Of a stretch of DNA of 43,191 nt, positions 16,809 to 24,684 are shown piece after piece; position 1 is the stretch's first letter, and every line of letters begins with the position of its first letter. The stretch covers positions 1 to 43,191 of the forward strand of contig JAJZIM010000021.1 of NCBI GenBank assembly GCA_021810565.1, written 5' to 3'. Below the pieces are notes generated by a model that worked only from the letters and a program-made list of their open reading frames with translations, searched no databases and had not been told where the DNA came from. Source of the DNA: Bacillota bacterium. GTDB taxonomy: Bacteria > Bacillota > Sulfobacillia > JAJZIM01. Position numbers and translations under genes: made by a program.

Positions 16809-16837
16809 TTCGTTTTTTCCCCCCGCCGTGCTATACT
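16809..16837 (+). promoter_or_regulatory. Promoter of the MNT-HEPN operon
   Basis: TATACT at 16832-16837 is preceded by TGC, giving an extended -10 box that tolerates a weak -35. The corresponding -35 position (TTCGTT, 16809-16814, 17-bp spacing) matches poorly. The start codon of the MNT gene is 33 bases downstream, with an AAGGGAG ribosome binding site between. Confidence 0.55.
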
Positions 16838-16869
16838 ACTCCTAGGCGGTCTAGAAGGGAGTTGACCTC

Positions 16870-17322
16870 GTGCAGCCTGCGGCGGCGATATACACCGGGA
16901 AGCGGCGGGGGGAGCTTTGGCAGCTCGACCTGCGGCGGGTGGAGGAGCGGATCCGTGCCGTATTACCCGACTTCCCGCAGGTGGCCGGCGCCTATCTCTT
17001 TGGGTCGGTGCTGGACTTCGTGCGCCCCCAGTCGGACATCGACCTGGGCCTGATCCTGCGGCGGGAGAACCCCGATCCCTGGGAAGAGGTGACGGATGTC
17101 CTGGTGGAGACCCGGCTGGGCCGCATCGGGCCCCATCCCTTCCAGGTCACCGTGTTGCGCCGAGCGCAGGGCAACTTTGCCTTCCGGGTCCTCACCAGGG
17201 GCCGGCTGGTCTATGTGGACGATCCCCTCTGGGTGGCGGACTTCATCGAGGCGGTGGCCAGAAACCATGAGGACTGGGCACCTTTCCTCCACACCTACGA
17301 GGCGGCCCGAGGTCGCGCATGA
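16870..17322 (+). CDS. MNT-domain nucleotidyltransferase (MntA-like antitoxin)
   Basis: 150 residues, GTG start at 16870 with AAGGGAG about 9 bases upstream. It has the minimal nucleotidyltransferase signature GS(x10)DxD: LFGSVLDFVRPQSDIDLGLIL, with Gly-Ser at about residues 42-43 and the catalytic Asp pair at about 54 and 56. In MNT-HEPN toxin-antitoxin systems this enzyme transfers AMP from ATP to a tyrosine of the HEPN toxin and silences it. The stop overlaps the start of the HEPN gene (ATGA at 17319-17322), the arrangement expected for this pair. Confidence 0.85.
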   Translation: MQPAAAIYTGKRRGELWQLDLRRVEERIRAVLPDFPQVAGAYLFGSVLDFVRPQSDIDLGLILRRENPDPWEEVTDVLVETRLGRIGPHPFQVTVLRRAQGNFAFRVLTRGRLVYVDDPLWVADFIEAVARNHEDWAPFLHTYEAARGRA

Positions 17323-17807
17323 CGGCGGGGCGCGTGGATACCGGTGCGGTGGGAGGGCGTCTGGACTACCTGCACCGCCAGGCCGAACTGCTGCGGCAGT
17401 TGCCGACAGATCAAGGAAAGCTGGCGGAAAAGCTCCGTGATCCCTTCGTATACAACGGAGCCGTCCATCTGTTGCAGACCTGCATCGAAGCGCTGATCGA
17501 CATCGCGTATCATCTGTGTGCTCGCTTGCATGCCACCGCTCCGGAGAACGGCGTGCAGGCCTTCGAGATTCTGGCTTCCCACGGTGATCTTCCGCAGGAC
17601 TTCCTGCGCCGCGCCATCCCGATGGTTCGTTTCCGCAACTTGGTGGTGCATGGCTACCTGCCCACCGATCCCGCAGCCGTGCAGCGCATCATCAGCGGTC
17701 ATCTGGAGGACTTCGCGGTGGCGGAGCGCCTTATCCGCGCGATCGTGGCGCGCCCCGGCGGCGAGGTCCGTTCGGAGGGCCCCCCGCAACCCGGCAAAGG
17801 AGACTGA
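17319..17807 (+). CDS. HEPN-domain ribonuclease toxin (HepT-like, DUF86)
   Basis: 162 residues. HEPN toxins of the DUF86 type are dimeric all-helical RNases. The active-site motif Rx4HxY is intact as RNLVVHGY near residue 110; its Arg and His are catalytic, and the Tyr is the residue AMPylated by MntA in characterised systems. The helix YNGAVHLLQTCIEALIDIA matches the family core. It follows the MNT gene with a 4-bp overlap. Only 11 bp separate its stop from mqnP, so readthrough into the menaquinone genes is possible. Confidence 0.88.
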   Translation: MTAGRVDTGAVGGRLDYLHRQAELLRQLPTDQGKLAEKLRDPFVYNGAVHLLQTCIEALIDIAYHLCARLHATAPENGVQAFEILASHGDLPQDFLRRAIPMVRFRNLVVHGYLPTDPAAVQRIISGHLEDFAVAERLIRAIVARPGGEVRSEGPPQPGKGD

Positions 17808-17818
17808 AAAGCAAACCG

Positions 17819-18676
17819 ATGGCCACCAAGGCTTCCGTCTACGCCGGCTTCGTGAAGTTCGAGCACACCGTGTTCGCCCTGCCCTTCGCCTATGCCGGGG
17901 CCTTCCTGGCGGCGGGGGGACTGCCCTCCTGGTGGGACCTGGGGTGGATCACCGTGGCCATGGTGGGCGCCCGCAGCGCGGCCATGGGCCTGAACCGGCT
18001 CATCGACCGGGAGATCGACGCCCGGAATCCCCGCACCGCCCAGCGCCACCTGCCCCGGGGGCTTTTGTCCGCCTCCGAGGCCCTGGCCTTCAGCCTGGCC
18101 TCCCTGGGGGTGTTCGCCCTGGCCGCCGCGGAGCTGAACCGGCTGTGCCTGGAGCTATTGCCCCTGGCGGTGGTGGTTCTGGTCATCTACCCCTACACCA
18201 AGCGCTTCACCTGGACCTGCCACTACTTCCTGGGAGCGGCCCAGTTCTTCGCCCCCTTCGGCGGCTGGATCGCCGTGACGGGGCGCATCGCCCCCGGGGC
18301 CCTCATCCTGGGGGCGGCCGTGGGCCTGTGGGTGGCCTCCTTCGACCTGATCTACGCCCTGCAGGACCTGGACTTCGACCGGCGCCACGGGGTATTCTCC
18401 ATCCCCGCCCGCTTCGGCCCCGCCGTGGGCTTGGCGGCGGCCCGGCTGGGCCACCTGCTGGCCTTCGCCCTGCTGCTATCCCTGTATTTCTACCTGCACC
18501 TGGGCCCGGTGTACCTGGCGGGGGTGGTGCTCACGGGTCTGCTCCTGGTCTACGAGCACTCCCTGGTGTCGCCTCGGGACTGGTCCCGCCTGCCGGTGGC
18601 CTTCTTCCACGTCAACAGCGCCGTCAGCCTGGTGTACTTCGTCTTTCTGGCCGCCGGAATGCTTTGGGTGAGGTGA
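17819..18676 (+). CDS. mqnP: Menaquinone biosynthesis prenyltransferase MqnP (UbiA family)
   Basis: 285 residues. It is a membrane prenyltransferase that attaches the polyprenyl chain to the bicyclic intermediate of the futalosine menaquinone pathway. Both UbiA aspartate motifs are present: NRLIDREIDARNPRT (residues about 60-74) and DLIYALQDLDFDRRHG (about 177-192). Seven to nine hydrophobic segments surround them. The N-terminal FVKFEHTVFALPFAYAG is typical of the MqnP branch and not of HemE- or chlorophyll-type UbiA proteins. No good ribosome binding site lies next to the ATG; AAAGGAG is about 17 bases away, so translation may depend on the HEPN gene upstream. An M50 peptidase gene follows after 4 bp. 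Confidence 0.88.
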   Translation: MATKASVYAGFVKFEHTVFALPFAYAGAFLAAGGLPSWWDLGWITVAMVGARSAAMGLNRLIDREIDARNPRTAQRHLPRGLLSASEALAFSLASLGVFALAAAELNRLCLELLPLAVVVLVIYPYTKRFTWTCHYFLGAAQFFAPFGGWIAVTGRIAPGALILGAAVGLWVASFDLIYALQDLDFDRRHGVFSIPARFGPAVGLAAARLGHLLAFALLLSLYFYLHLGPVYLAGVVLTGLLLVYEHSLVSPRDWSRLPVAFFHVNSAVSLVYFVFLAAGMLWVR

Positions 18677-18680
18677 GGAT

Positions 18681-19115
18681 ATGCTCCTTTTGTTCCAGCT
18701 GGTCGGCGGGCTGGTGCTAGCCATGGCGGTCCACGAGGCGGGACACGCCCTGGCGGCCTGGCGGCACGGCCTGGTGCTGCAAGAGGTGCGCCTGGGAATT
18801 GGGCGGGCCTGGGCGGGGGTGCGCGTGGGGGCGGTGGTGGTGAGCCTGGGCCGGGTGCCCATCGCCGTGTCCATCCGCTTTCAAGGCACGGACCTCACCG
18901 CCGGGGACCGGGCCAGCATCGCCGCCGGCGGGCCGGTGGCCACGGCGGTGCTGGGGGCGCTAGTATTTCTGGCGGCGTACCTTGGGCACTCCCCCCACCC
19001 GTGGTACTTCCTCTCCGCCGTCATCGGGCTGGGGGCCTGGGGCGAGCTTTTGCCCGTGTTTCCCCTGGACGGCTATCGCGTGGTGGCGGCCTGCCGCGAG
19101 GCCTCGGGCCGGTGA
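18681..19115 (+). CDS. M50-family membrane metallopeptidase
   Basis: 144 residues with GAGGAT just before the ATG. The zinc-binding HExxH motif is HEAGH near residue 18, inside the first hydrophobic segment as in site-2 proteases. The second zinc ligand is supplied by FPLDGYRV near residue 129 (the LDG motif of M50). Two to three further hydrophobic segments follow. It is much shorter than typical site-2 proteases (about 350 residues) and has no PDZ domain, so it belongs to the minimal M50 group. It sits between mqnP and ubiX, overlapping ubiX by 4 bp; this small-peptidase position suggests co-expression but does not reveal a substrate. Confidence 0.8.
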   Translation: MLLLFQLVGGLVLAMAVHEAGHALAAWRHGLVLQEVRLGIGRAWAGVRVGAVVVSLGRVPIAVSIRFQGTDLTAGDRASIAAGGPVATAVLGALVFLAAYLGHSPHPWYFLSAVIGLGAWGELLPVFPLDGYRVVAACREASGR

Positions 19116-19702
19116 GCCGATTCCTGGTCGGGATCACCGGGGCCAGTGGCGCCGCCTACGGCCGCCGCCTGGTCGAGGTGCTCCTGGAGCGGGGACAGGA
19201 GGTCTGGCTGGTGGTGACTCCCGCCGGCCGCCAGGTGCTGGGTCAGGAGGGCGGCATCCACCTGCCCGAGGATCCCCGGGACGCCGCCCGGGTGGCCGGG
19301 GAGGCCTTCGGCGCGGGAGTGACCTACTTCGACGCCGCCGATTTGAACGCGCCCCCCGCCAGCGGGTCGGTGCCCCTGGACGGCACGGTGCTCGTCCCCT
19401 GCAGCATGGGGGCGCTGTCCGCGGTGGCCACGGGCGCGGCCCGCAACCTGTTGGAGCGCGCCGCCGACGTGGCCCTGAAGGAGGGGCGCCGACTGGTCCT
19501 GGTGCCCCGGGAGACGCCCTTGTCCCTGGTCCACCTGCGCAACCTGGTGGCCGCCGCGGAGGCGGGGGCCCGCATCGTGCCAGCCATGCCCGGCTTCTAC
19601 CATCAGCCGCGCCGGGTGGAGGACCTGGTGGACTTCGTGGTGGGCCGGGTGCTGCGGGCCTTGGGGCTGGCGGACGACTTGGTGCCGCCCTGGGGGGCGT
19701 GA
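19112..19702 (+). CDS. ubiX: Flavin prenyltransferase UbiX
   Basis: 196 residues, from the GTG that overlaps the previous stop (GTGA at 19112-19115). UbiX makes prenylated FMN, the cofactor of UbiD-type decarboxylases, used here presumably in the futalosine menaquinone pathway together with MqnP. Conserved motifs are GITGASGAAYGRRL (residues about 7-20, FMN binding), VPCSMGALSAVATG (about 96-109), and LVLVPRETPLSLVHLRNL (about 129-146). Length is the family norm. The matching UbiD-like decarboxylase is not in the window. It converges on the helicase-nuclease gene with a 34-bp gap in which I see no clear terminator. Confidence 0.93.
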   Translation: MSRFLVGITGASGAAYGRRLVEVLLERGQEVWLVVTPAGRQVLGQEGGIHLPEDPRDAARVAGEAFGAGVTYFDAADLNAPPASGSVPLDGTVLVPCSMGALSAVATGAARNLLERAADVALKEGRRLVLVPRETPLSLVHLRNLVAAAEAGARIVPAMPGFYHQPRRVEDLVDFVVGRVLRALGLADDLVPPWGA

Positions 19703-19736
19703 CCTCCTCCTGGGGCCGGGCTGCGGCAAGGATGGT

Positions 19737-22700
19737 TCAGCCGGGGGTGGTCGGGGGCCACTCCCAGGCCTGGCACAGGAGGTTGACCAGGCGCAGCTCG
19801 TCGACGGTGCCGCAGTTTACGTCCAGAAGTTGCGGGCTGGCCAAGAGCAGGCTTAGGCAGCGGGCGCGGGAGATCGCCACGTTCAGGCGGTTGCGGCTGA
19901 ACAGGAACTCCAGGTCGTGGGGGATCTCCTCCCGGGAGGAGGTGGTCAGGGATATCATCACCACCGCAGCCTCCTGGCCCTGGAACTTGTCCACGGTGCC
20001 CACCCGGGCGCCCTCGGGCAGCGCCCGGCGCAGGGCGTTGACCTGCACGTTGTACGGCGCCACCACCAGCACGTCGGCGGGGCCGAGAGGATGCTCCCGG
20101 CCTTGAGCATCGCGCCAGCGCTGTCCCTGCAGGTTCGTCCAAAGTTGGTGGATCAGCTCCACCTCCTCGGGGGAGTGTTGGGAGCGTCCGGCGTGCTCCA
20201 CCGGCACGAAGGCGAGGCCGTGGGGGGAAAGCAGCGGGTGGGCGTCCGCGTCCAGCACTAGGCGCTGGCGCTCGGTGGAGGGATGGGCGCCCAGGCGCCC
20301 CCGGTAGACGGCCTGGGAGATGAAACCGCAAAGCTGCGGGTGCATGCGCCAGGTGAGGTCCAGGAAGATACCACGGGAGGCCGGGACGACGGCGTCCCCC
20401 TGCAGCAGGTGGTCCAGGACGCTGACCCCCGACCCGTCGGGATGGGTACCCTGGATGGGCTGGCCGAGCTGCATCTGGTCACCCACCAACACGATGTTCC
20501 GGGCGGCGACGCCCATGGCCACCAGATTGGCCAGGCTCACCTGGCCGGCCTCGTCCACGAAGAGGTAGTCAAAGGCGCCCTCGAACTCCGGCCGGGCGAA
20601 GAGCCAGGCCGTGCCGGCCACCAGGGTGGCGTCAGGCGGTATCTGTTGGGCCTCGGTCACGTCCACGATCAGCTCGCCACCGTGCCGGGAGTCCGGATCG
20701 CCCCCCGTGGCCTTTTTGTATCCCGCGAAGACGTATCCCTGTTCCCGGGCGGCCTGCTCGACGCCGGCCAGGAGGTTGTTGATGGCCTTATGGGAGTTGG
20801 AGGACACGCCGACGCGCCGGCCCCGGCGCAAAAGCTCCACGATGACGCGGCTGGCGGTGAAGGTTTTCCCGGTGCCCGGCGGACCCTGGATGAACAGGTA
20901 GCTGTCCTCCAAGGCGGTCACGGCCGCGATGGCGGCCGGGATGGGCTCGGTGCCCGGGGCCGCCAGGGGCTCGTACCGACGGCGCCCGGCTAGACGCGGC
21001 GGATCTCGGCGCAAGAGGGCTTCGAGGGCGGCGAAGCGCCCGTCGCCGTCCGCCACGCTTTGGGCGAAGCGGCGCACCGCCTCGCGCAGCACCGCGTCGT
21101 TGACCGGGCCGGGGGGCCCCAGGCTGAGGGAGTCGGGCAGGGGCCCTTGCGCCGCGCCCCGCTTGAGGAGCAGGCTGCCTCGGGCCGGGTCCAGGGCCTC
21201 GATGGTTCCGGCCGACTCCAGGGTGTCGACAAGGAGCGGGTGGGATCCCCGCTTCAGCTTCGTCTCCTGGGGCGGAAAGCGGTAGGGATAGAGGAAGGAG
21301 CGCTTTTCCGGCATCGGCGGGCCGGCCAGGGTGAGATCGCCCAGGCACTCGGCGTCCTCCACCAACTCCTGCGGGTCGCGGCCGCGGCGGTCGAACAAGG
21401 CCCACCAGGCGGGCTTTTGCTCACGGCGATGGAATTCGACCAGCTGGGCCACCAGCCGGCGAAACGGCTGCTCCTCGTCCGCCGCGCCGTCCAGCAGGGC
21501 GGCTTCCAGGGCGGCGTGCCCGTCCTGCGCCGCGGCCTGGCGGGCCAGGGCAGTCTCGTCGGGGGCGGCGGCTTCCGTCTCGAACCAGGGGACGTCCGCC
21601 GGTCGCACGCCGAGCAGCCAGTCGCGCAGGGCCGCCGTGGAGCGGCAGTCCAGGGCGTTGTACCGCTCGATCTCCTCCAGGATGGCCGGGTCGCCCGTCA
21701 CCCGCCACCGCTCATAGGCGACGAGGGAGTCGCCGGCGGTGGCCACCTCGCCCTCCCGGGCGGGGAGGTAGAAATGCTCGATGTTCTTCAGCGAGTACCG
21801 GGGCTCGCCGATCAACAGGGCCTCCCGCACCACCCGGAACAGATCGACGAATTTCTCCCGGCGCAACAGCTCGTCCACCTGCGCCTCGCGGGTGGCGTGG
21901 CGCATGGCCAGGCGGCGCACGGCCGTGACCTCGTAGTGGTTGTAGTGGTAGATGTGGGCCTGGGGGTGTCGCGCCAGCTGGTCGAAGACGAAATCCAGGA
22001 ACTGCTCCAGGGCCAGCCTTTCCGCCGCGCGGTCGTGGGCCCAGAAGGCCTGGAAGCGGCCAGCATCCGGGGGTCCCTGATGCACGCCGAACAGGTACTC
22101 CAGGCCGCGCTCCCCGCCGTCCGGGGCGACGTACAGCGGGTCGCCCTCCATGTCGAAGAACAGGTCTCCCGGATCCGGAGGCGGCAACCTGGAAAAGCCC
22201 CGGCCCGGCTCCGCCGGCAACAGCTCCCACACGCCGCGACCGGTGCGGCGGGCCTCCAGCTGCACCCGGGCCTGGGCCTTGAGCCTGCTCCAGGCCTGGG
22301 GTGCCATGCCGCGGACCGGAGGGTCCGCCGGGGCCTCGGCCAAGGCGGTCAGGGTGGTGATCCCCGCCGCCGTGAGCCGGTCCCGCTGGGAGCGGCGGAT
22401 GTTGGCCACCAGGGAGAGGTGGTCGGCCTCCTCCCACGCGGCGGCGCACCGGTCCTGCCAGGGGCACTGCTCGCAGTGGGCGCACGGCTCCGGCGTCGTG
22501 TGCCGCCAAAGGGCGGGGTCGGAGAGGAAGCGCTCCAAGCGCCCTTGGGCCAGCCGGACGTAGGAGGCGAAGTCGGCGGGGCGAAGCTCCGCGGTGCGCC
22601 CGTCGCCCAGGACGGCGAGCATCCGCCGGGGGAGGAGACCCTGCACCGCCGCCAAAAGCTCGGCATATATGGTGAGCTGCACGGCGTGCCGCGGCAGCAC

Positions 22701-23114
22701 CGTACCGGAAAGCTTGGTGTCGGCCGGCTCGTAGGACCACGCGCCCAGGCGGGAGGGCACCTCGACCCGCAGCAGGAAGTCGGCGATCCCCAGCCAGGAT
22801 CCGCTCCGCAGCACCGCCTGATATATGACGTCGGCGCCCTCCCGCAGGGCATTCCCGGTCAGCCGCCAGCGTTCCGGCAGGGGTGCCCCGCCGGGGATGC
22901 GCACCACGTGCCGCCTTTCCCTTTGGAGCTCCGTCAGGAACCGACGCTCCCGGGCCAGGCCCAGGTCCTGGAGCAGTTGCGCGGTGGTGGTCTCCTCCGG
23001 CACCGGCAGGTCCTCGTCCAGGCCCCGGCGGGACAGGGCGCAGCGGTGGCGGCAGGCGAGGAAACCCGTCAGATCGGCGGGAGACAGCAGGATTCCGTCC
23101 TCCGAGCGCTGCAC
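19737..23114 (-). CDS. TM0106-family RecB-like nuclease / RNase H-like / SF1 helicase fusion
   Basis: 1125 residues from GTG at 23114, with GGGGGTG upstream. Three domains can be read. First, a RecB/Cas4-like nuclease (about residues 10-230) with ADTKLSGTV, QLTIYAELL and cysteines (CRHRC near the start; CAHCEQC...C near 215-225) that could hold an iron-sulfur cluster. Second, an RNase H-like exonuclease domain starting DLFFDMEGDP near 325 with YNALDCRST near 490. Third, a superfamily 1 helicase with Walker A GPPGTGKT near 740, DEAG near 860, and FQGQE and NRLNVAISRAR near the C-terminus. The family is linked to DNA repair and defence; no partner gene is adjacent. Long open frames on the opposite strand are composition artefacts. 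Confidence 0.88.
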   Translation of the reverse strand: MQRSEDGILLSPADLTGFLACRHRCALSRRGLDEDLPVPEETTTAQLLQDLGLARERRFLTELQRERRHVVRIPGGAPLPERWRLTGNALREGADVIYQAVLRSGSWLGIADFLLRVEVPSRLGAWSYEPADTKLSGTVLPRHAVQLTIYAELLAAVQGLLPRRMLAVLGDGRTAELRPADFASYVRLAQGRLERFLSDPALWRHTTPEPCAHCEQCPWQDRCAAAWEEADHLSLVANIRRSQRDRLTAAGITTLTALAEAPADPPVRGMAPQAWSRLKAQARVQLEARRTGRGVWELLPAEPGRGFSRLPPPDPGDLFFDMEGDPLYVAPDGGERGLEYLFGVHQGPPDAGRFQAFWAHDRAAERLALEQFLDFVFDQLARHPQAHIYHYNHYEVTAVRRLAMRHATREAQVDELLRREKFVDLFRVVREALLIGEPRYSLKNIEHFYLPAREGEVATAGDSLVAYERWRVTGDPAILEEIERYNALDCRSTAALRDWLLGVRPADVPWFETEAAAPDETALARQAAAQDGHAALEAALLDGAADEEQPFRRLVAQLVEFHRREQKPAWWALFDRRGRDPQELVEDAECLGDLTLAGPPMPEKRSFLYPYRFPPQETKLKRGSHPLLVDTLESAGTIEALDPARGSLLLKRGAAQGPLPDSLSLGPPGPVNDAVLREAVRRFAQSVADGDGRFAALEALLRRDPPRLAGRRRYEPLAAPGTEPIPAAIAAVTALEDSYLFIQGPPGTGKTFTASRVIVELLRRGRRVGVSSNSHKAINNLLAGVEQAAREQGYVFAGYKKATGGDPDSRHGGELIVDVTEAQQIPPDATLVAGTAWLFARPEFEGAFDYLFVDEAGQVSLANLVAMGVAARNIVLVGDQMQLGQPIQGTHPDGSGVSVLDHLLQGDAVVPASRGIFLDLTWRMHPQLCGFISQAVYRGRLGAHPSTERQRLVLDADAHPLLSPHGLAFVPVEHAGRSQHSPEEVELIHQLWTNLQGQRWRDAQGREHPLGPADVLVVAPYNVQVNALRRALPEGARVGTVDKFQGQEAAVVMISLTTSSREEIPHDLEFLFSRNRLNVAISRARCLSLLLASPQLLDVNCGTVDELRLVNLLCQAWEWPPTTPG

Positions 23115-23970
23115 GGTGGCACCCCCAACCTCTCGGTTATGAAGCCGGCGTCCCGAGCCGACGACGCTCTTCGACGCCCATCGGGGAACTCCTCCCCCTG
23201 GGAGTGCCGGCCCGTCCTGGCGCGGATCGGGGCGCACCCGCCGGCATCCTGCCGGCTGGCAAGGATCGAGGCCGACTAGGGAATATCGGGACATCGGACC
23301 AGGGTGTTTGCGGGTATTGATGGGGCTTGATCCGGGAGAGACCGCATCGTCATGATGGAGGCGCCGGCCACCCCGGAAGGCGCTGTCGAACCGAGGGCTC
23401 TCGCCGGGGGAGCCAGGGGAAGGAGGGCGGGGTCAGGTCGGAGGAAAAGCTGGAGCCGAGAGGCCGGGGCGTTTCCGGAACGGTGCCGTCCTCGGGTATC
23501 GGCCGGGCCGTCCATCGACCTCGGAGCGGGTGAGATCCGCTGGCGGCTAGAGAGATAGTGGAAATTGGGGCGAGAGTCTAAGAATTATATGATTGAGCAA
23601 AAGAAGATTCGGCAATACTTAAATGCTTAAGGAAAAGATAACGGTCTTAAGTATTATCTAGGTATACCAACAGGAAGAGCGATGCTGCGGCTGTGGCTCA
23701 AGAAAAGCGGCGACCTCGCCCAATTACCGGAGGTAGACCAGCGGGTAGTCGTAGTTGTGCCGTAGACTTTCTTCTCCGTGTGAAACGTCACAAGGGCGGG
23801 CCAACGGTTGTTGTCCACCGGACGAAAATCCGTCCGGGGACCGCGGGACGGATCGGGATGGCGGTGAGATGCGGGCGAGCTGACGAACGATAAGCCTGCG
23901 TACCGGGGAAGCTACCCGTAGCGGGCGACAGGGGCCTGCGCGCAACGGTATGCTGACCCTTGGGGGTTGC
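23115..23970. other. Gene-poor region with an AT-rich patch and possible structured RNA
   Basis: No intact gene is supported. From 23575 to 23690 the DNA turns abruptly AT-rich and holds a nine-base inverted repeat, AATACTTAA at 23614-23622 and TTAAGTATT at 23647-23655. From 23770 to 23960 several short hairpins are stacked: TGTG/CACA, CCGGACG/CGTCCGG (about 23817-23836) and CCGTCC/GGACGG, which is an alternative partner. The pattern could be the remains of a mobile element or a structured non-coding RNA; I cannot match it to a known RNA family by eye. Confidence 0.35.
23589..23765 (+). pseudogene. Possible broken small coding sequence in the AT-rich patch
   Basis: Reading from the ATG at 23589 gives 13 codons (MIEQKKIRQYLNA), an in-frame TAA at 23628, and then 44 further codons in the same frame to a TAG at 23763. 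These include YYLGIPTGRAMLRLWLKKSG and DLAQLPEVDQRV. The peptide on both sides of the TAA has a normal amino-acid mix, and the AT-rich composition differs sharply from the surroundings, so this may be a decayed foreign gene. The family is not recognised, and chance cannot be excluded. Confidence 0.25.
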
Positions 23971-24384
23971 TCAAAAGGGGTTGCTGACTGCCACCCCGCC
24001 AAAGTTCTGCCCCGCATTCAAGTCTTCCGTCCAAAGTACGTCGGCCCCAGCTTTTTGAGCCGCGGTGACGATCATTGCGTCCCAGAAGGATAAATGGTGT
24101 TGTGCGGCCAGATCGATTGCCGCCAGGACGGACGGGCCGTCCGGGGCCACCGTGTGCCAGGAGGCCAGGTCTGCGACGATGCCGCGAGCCTTCTCCCACG
24201 GCAACGGTATGGGCAGCTTTCGGGTCAAGGTGACGAATAGCTCTTGGAGCACTTGAACACTGACGGCGCCGTTTCCTTTCCGCCACAACCGGGATAGCAG
24301 CTCTTTGGCCGCCAGGTGTTTGTCTGAGGCGGTGACGTCATAGGCGTAGATGACTATGTTGGTGTCGCAGAACTCAACGCTCAT
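23971..24384 (-). CDS. vapC: VapC-type PIN-domain toxin
   Basis: 137 residues. Acidic PIN residues are seen in FCDTNIVIYAYD (D7, D16), VSVQVLQELFVTL (Glu), HHLSFWDAMIVTAA (Asp) and LWTEDL (Asp). It is a predicted Mg-dependent RNase toxin. The ATG at 24384 has GGAGGAT upstream, and the gene overlaps its antitoxin gene by 11 bp. It is a different PIN subfamily from the one at 14641-15054: the two proteins share the fold motifs but little sequence. Confidence 0.9.
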   Translation of the reverse strand: MSVEFCDTNIVIYAYDVTASDKHLAAKELLSRLWRKGNGAVSVQVLQELFVTLTRKLPIPLPWEKARGIVADLASWHTVAPDGPSVLAAIDLAAQHHLSFWDAMIVTAAQKAGADVLWTEDLNAGQNFGGVAVSNPF

Positions 24385-24616
24385 GCAGATCCTCCCGCCG
24401 CCAAGGGGCGTGACCGCGGGTGCCCAACTCCAGTCCCTCCTGCAGCAAGTCGAGCTGTCGCCGACAGGCCGCCCGATAGCGGCCGGCCTCCCCGATCTGT
24501 TCCTGCAGGAGGAGGGTCAGGAACCCGGACAGAGAGAGGCCTTTATCGACCGCTAAATGGCGGGCCAGGCGCAAAAGGCTGGAGGGTAGGGAGATGGTGA
24601 CATTCTGCCGTTCCAT
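24374..24616 (-). CDS. vapB: VapB-type ribbon-helix-helix antitoxin
   Basis: 80 residues, from the ATG at 24616-24614 with GAGGTGG upstream. It opens with QNVTISLPSSLLRLARHLA, a beta strand followed by a helix, as in CopG/MetJ-type ribbon-helix-helix antitoxins, then GLSLSGFLTLLLQEQI. The C-terminal part is charged and probably wraps the toxin. It likely represses its own promoter by binding the palindrome at 24630-24654. An upstream in-frame ATG at 24757 would run through the promoter and was not used. Confidence 0.85.
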   Translation of the reverse strand: MERQNVTISLPSSLLRLARHLAVDKGLSLSGFLTLLLQEQIGEAGRYRAACRRQLDLLQEGLELGTRGHAPWRREDLHER

Positions 24617-24629
24617 AGCAACCACCTCA

Positions 24630-24654
24630 GTGAGACAGTGTTTCACGGTCTCAC
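24630..24654. promoter_or_regulatory. Operator palindrome of the vapBC operon
   Basis: GTGAGACAGTG at 24630-24640 and CACGGTCTCAC at 24644-24654 form an inverted repeat with 11-base arms, one mismatch, and a three-base centre. It lies directly between the -10 box and the vapB start codon and touches the -10 box, the expected place for autorepression by a ribbon-helix-helix antitoxin. Confidence 0.7.
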
Positions 24655-24682
24655 TATACCATCCGCGGACTAGAGAAGTCAA
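24653..24682 (-). promoter_or_regulatory. Promoter of the vapBC operon
   Basis: On the minus strand TTGACT at 24682-24677 (five of six consensus bases) is followed after 18 bp by TATAGT at 24658-24653 (five of six). The predicted transcript start falls inside the palindromic operator, about 30 bases before vapB. Confidence 0.75.
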
Positions 24683-24684
24683 CG

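Noticed and set aside
21060-23279. A plus-strand open frame opposite the nuclease-helicase gene
   Set aside because: Antisense to a gene with clear RecB, RNase H and helicase motifs; its own translation shows none.
23693-23960. Group II intron or IscB/HEARO guide RNA remnant
   Set aside because: Hairpins are present, but the characteristic group II domain V and an IscB or reverse transcriptase gene were not seen. Kept only as an unassigned structured region.
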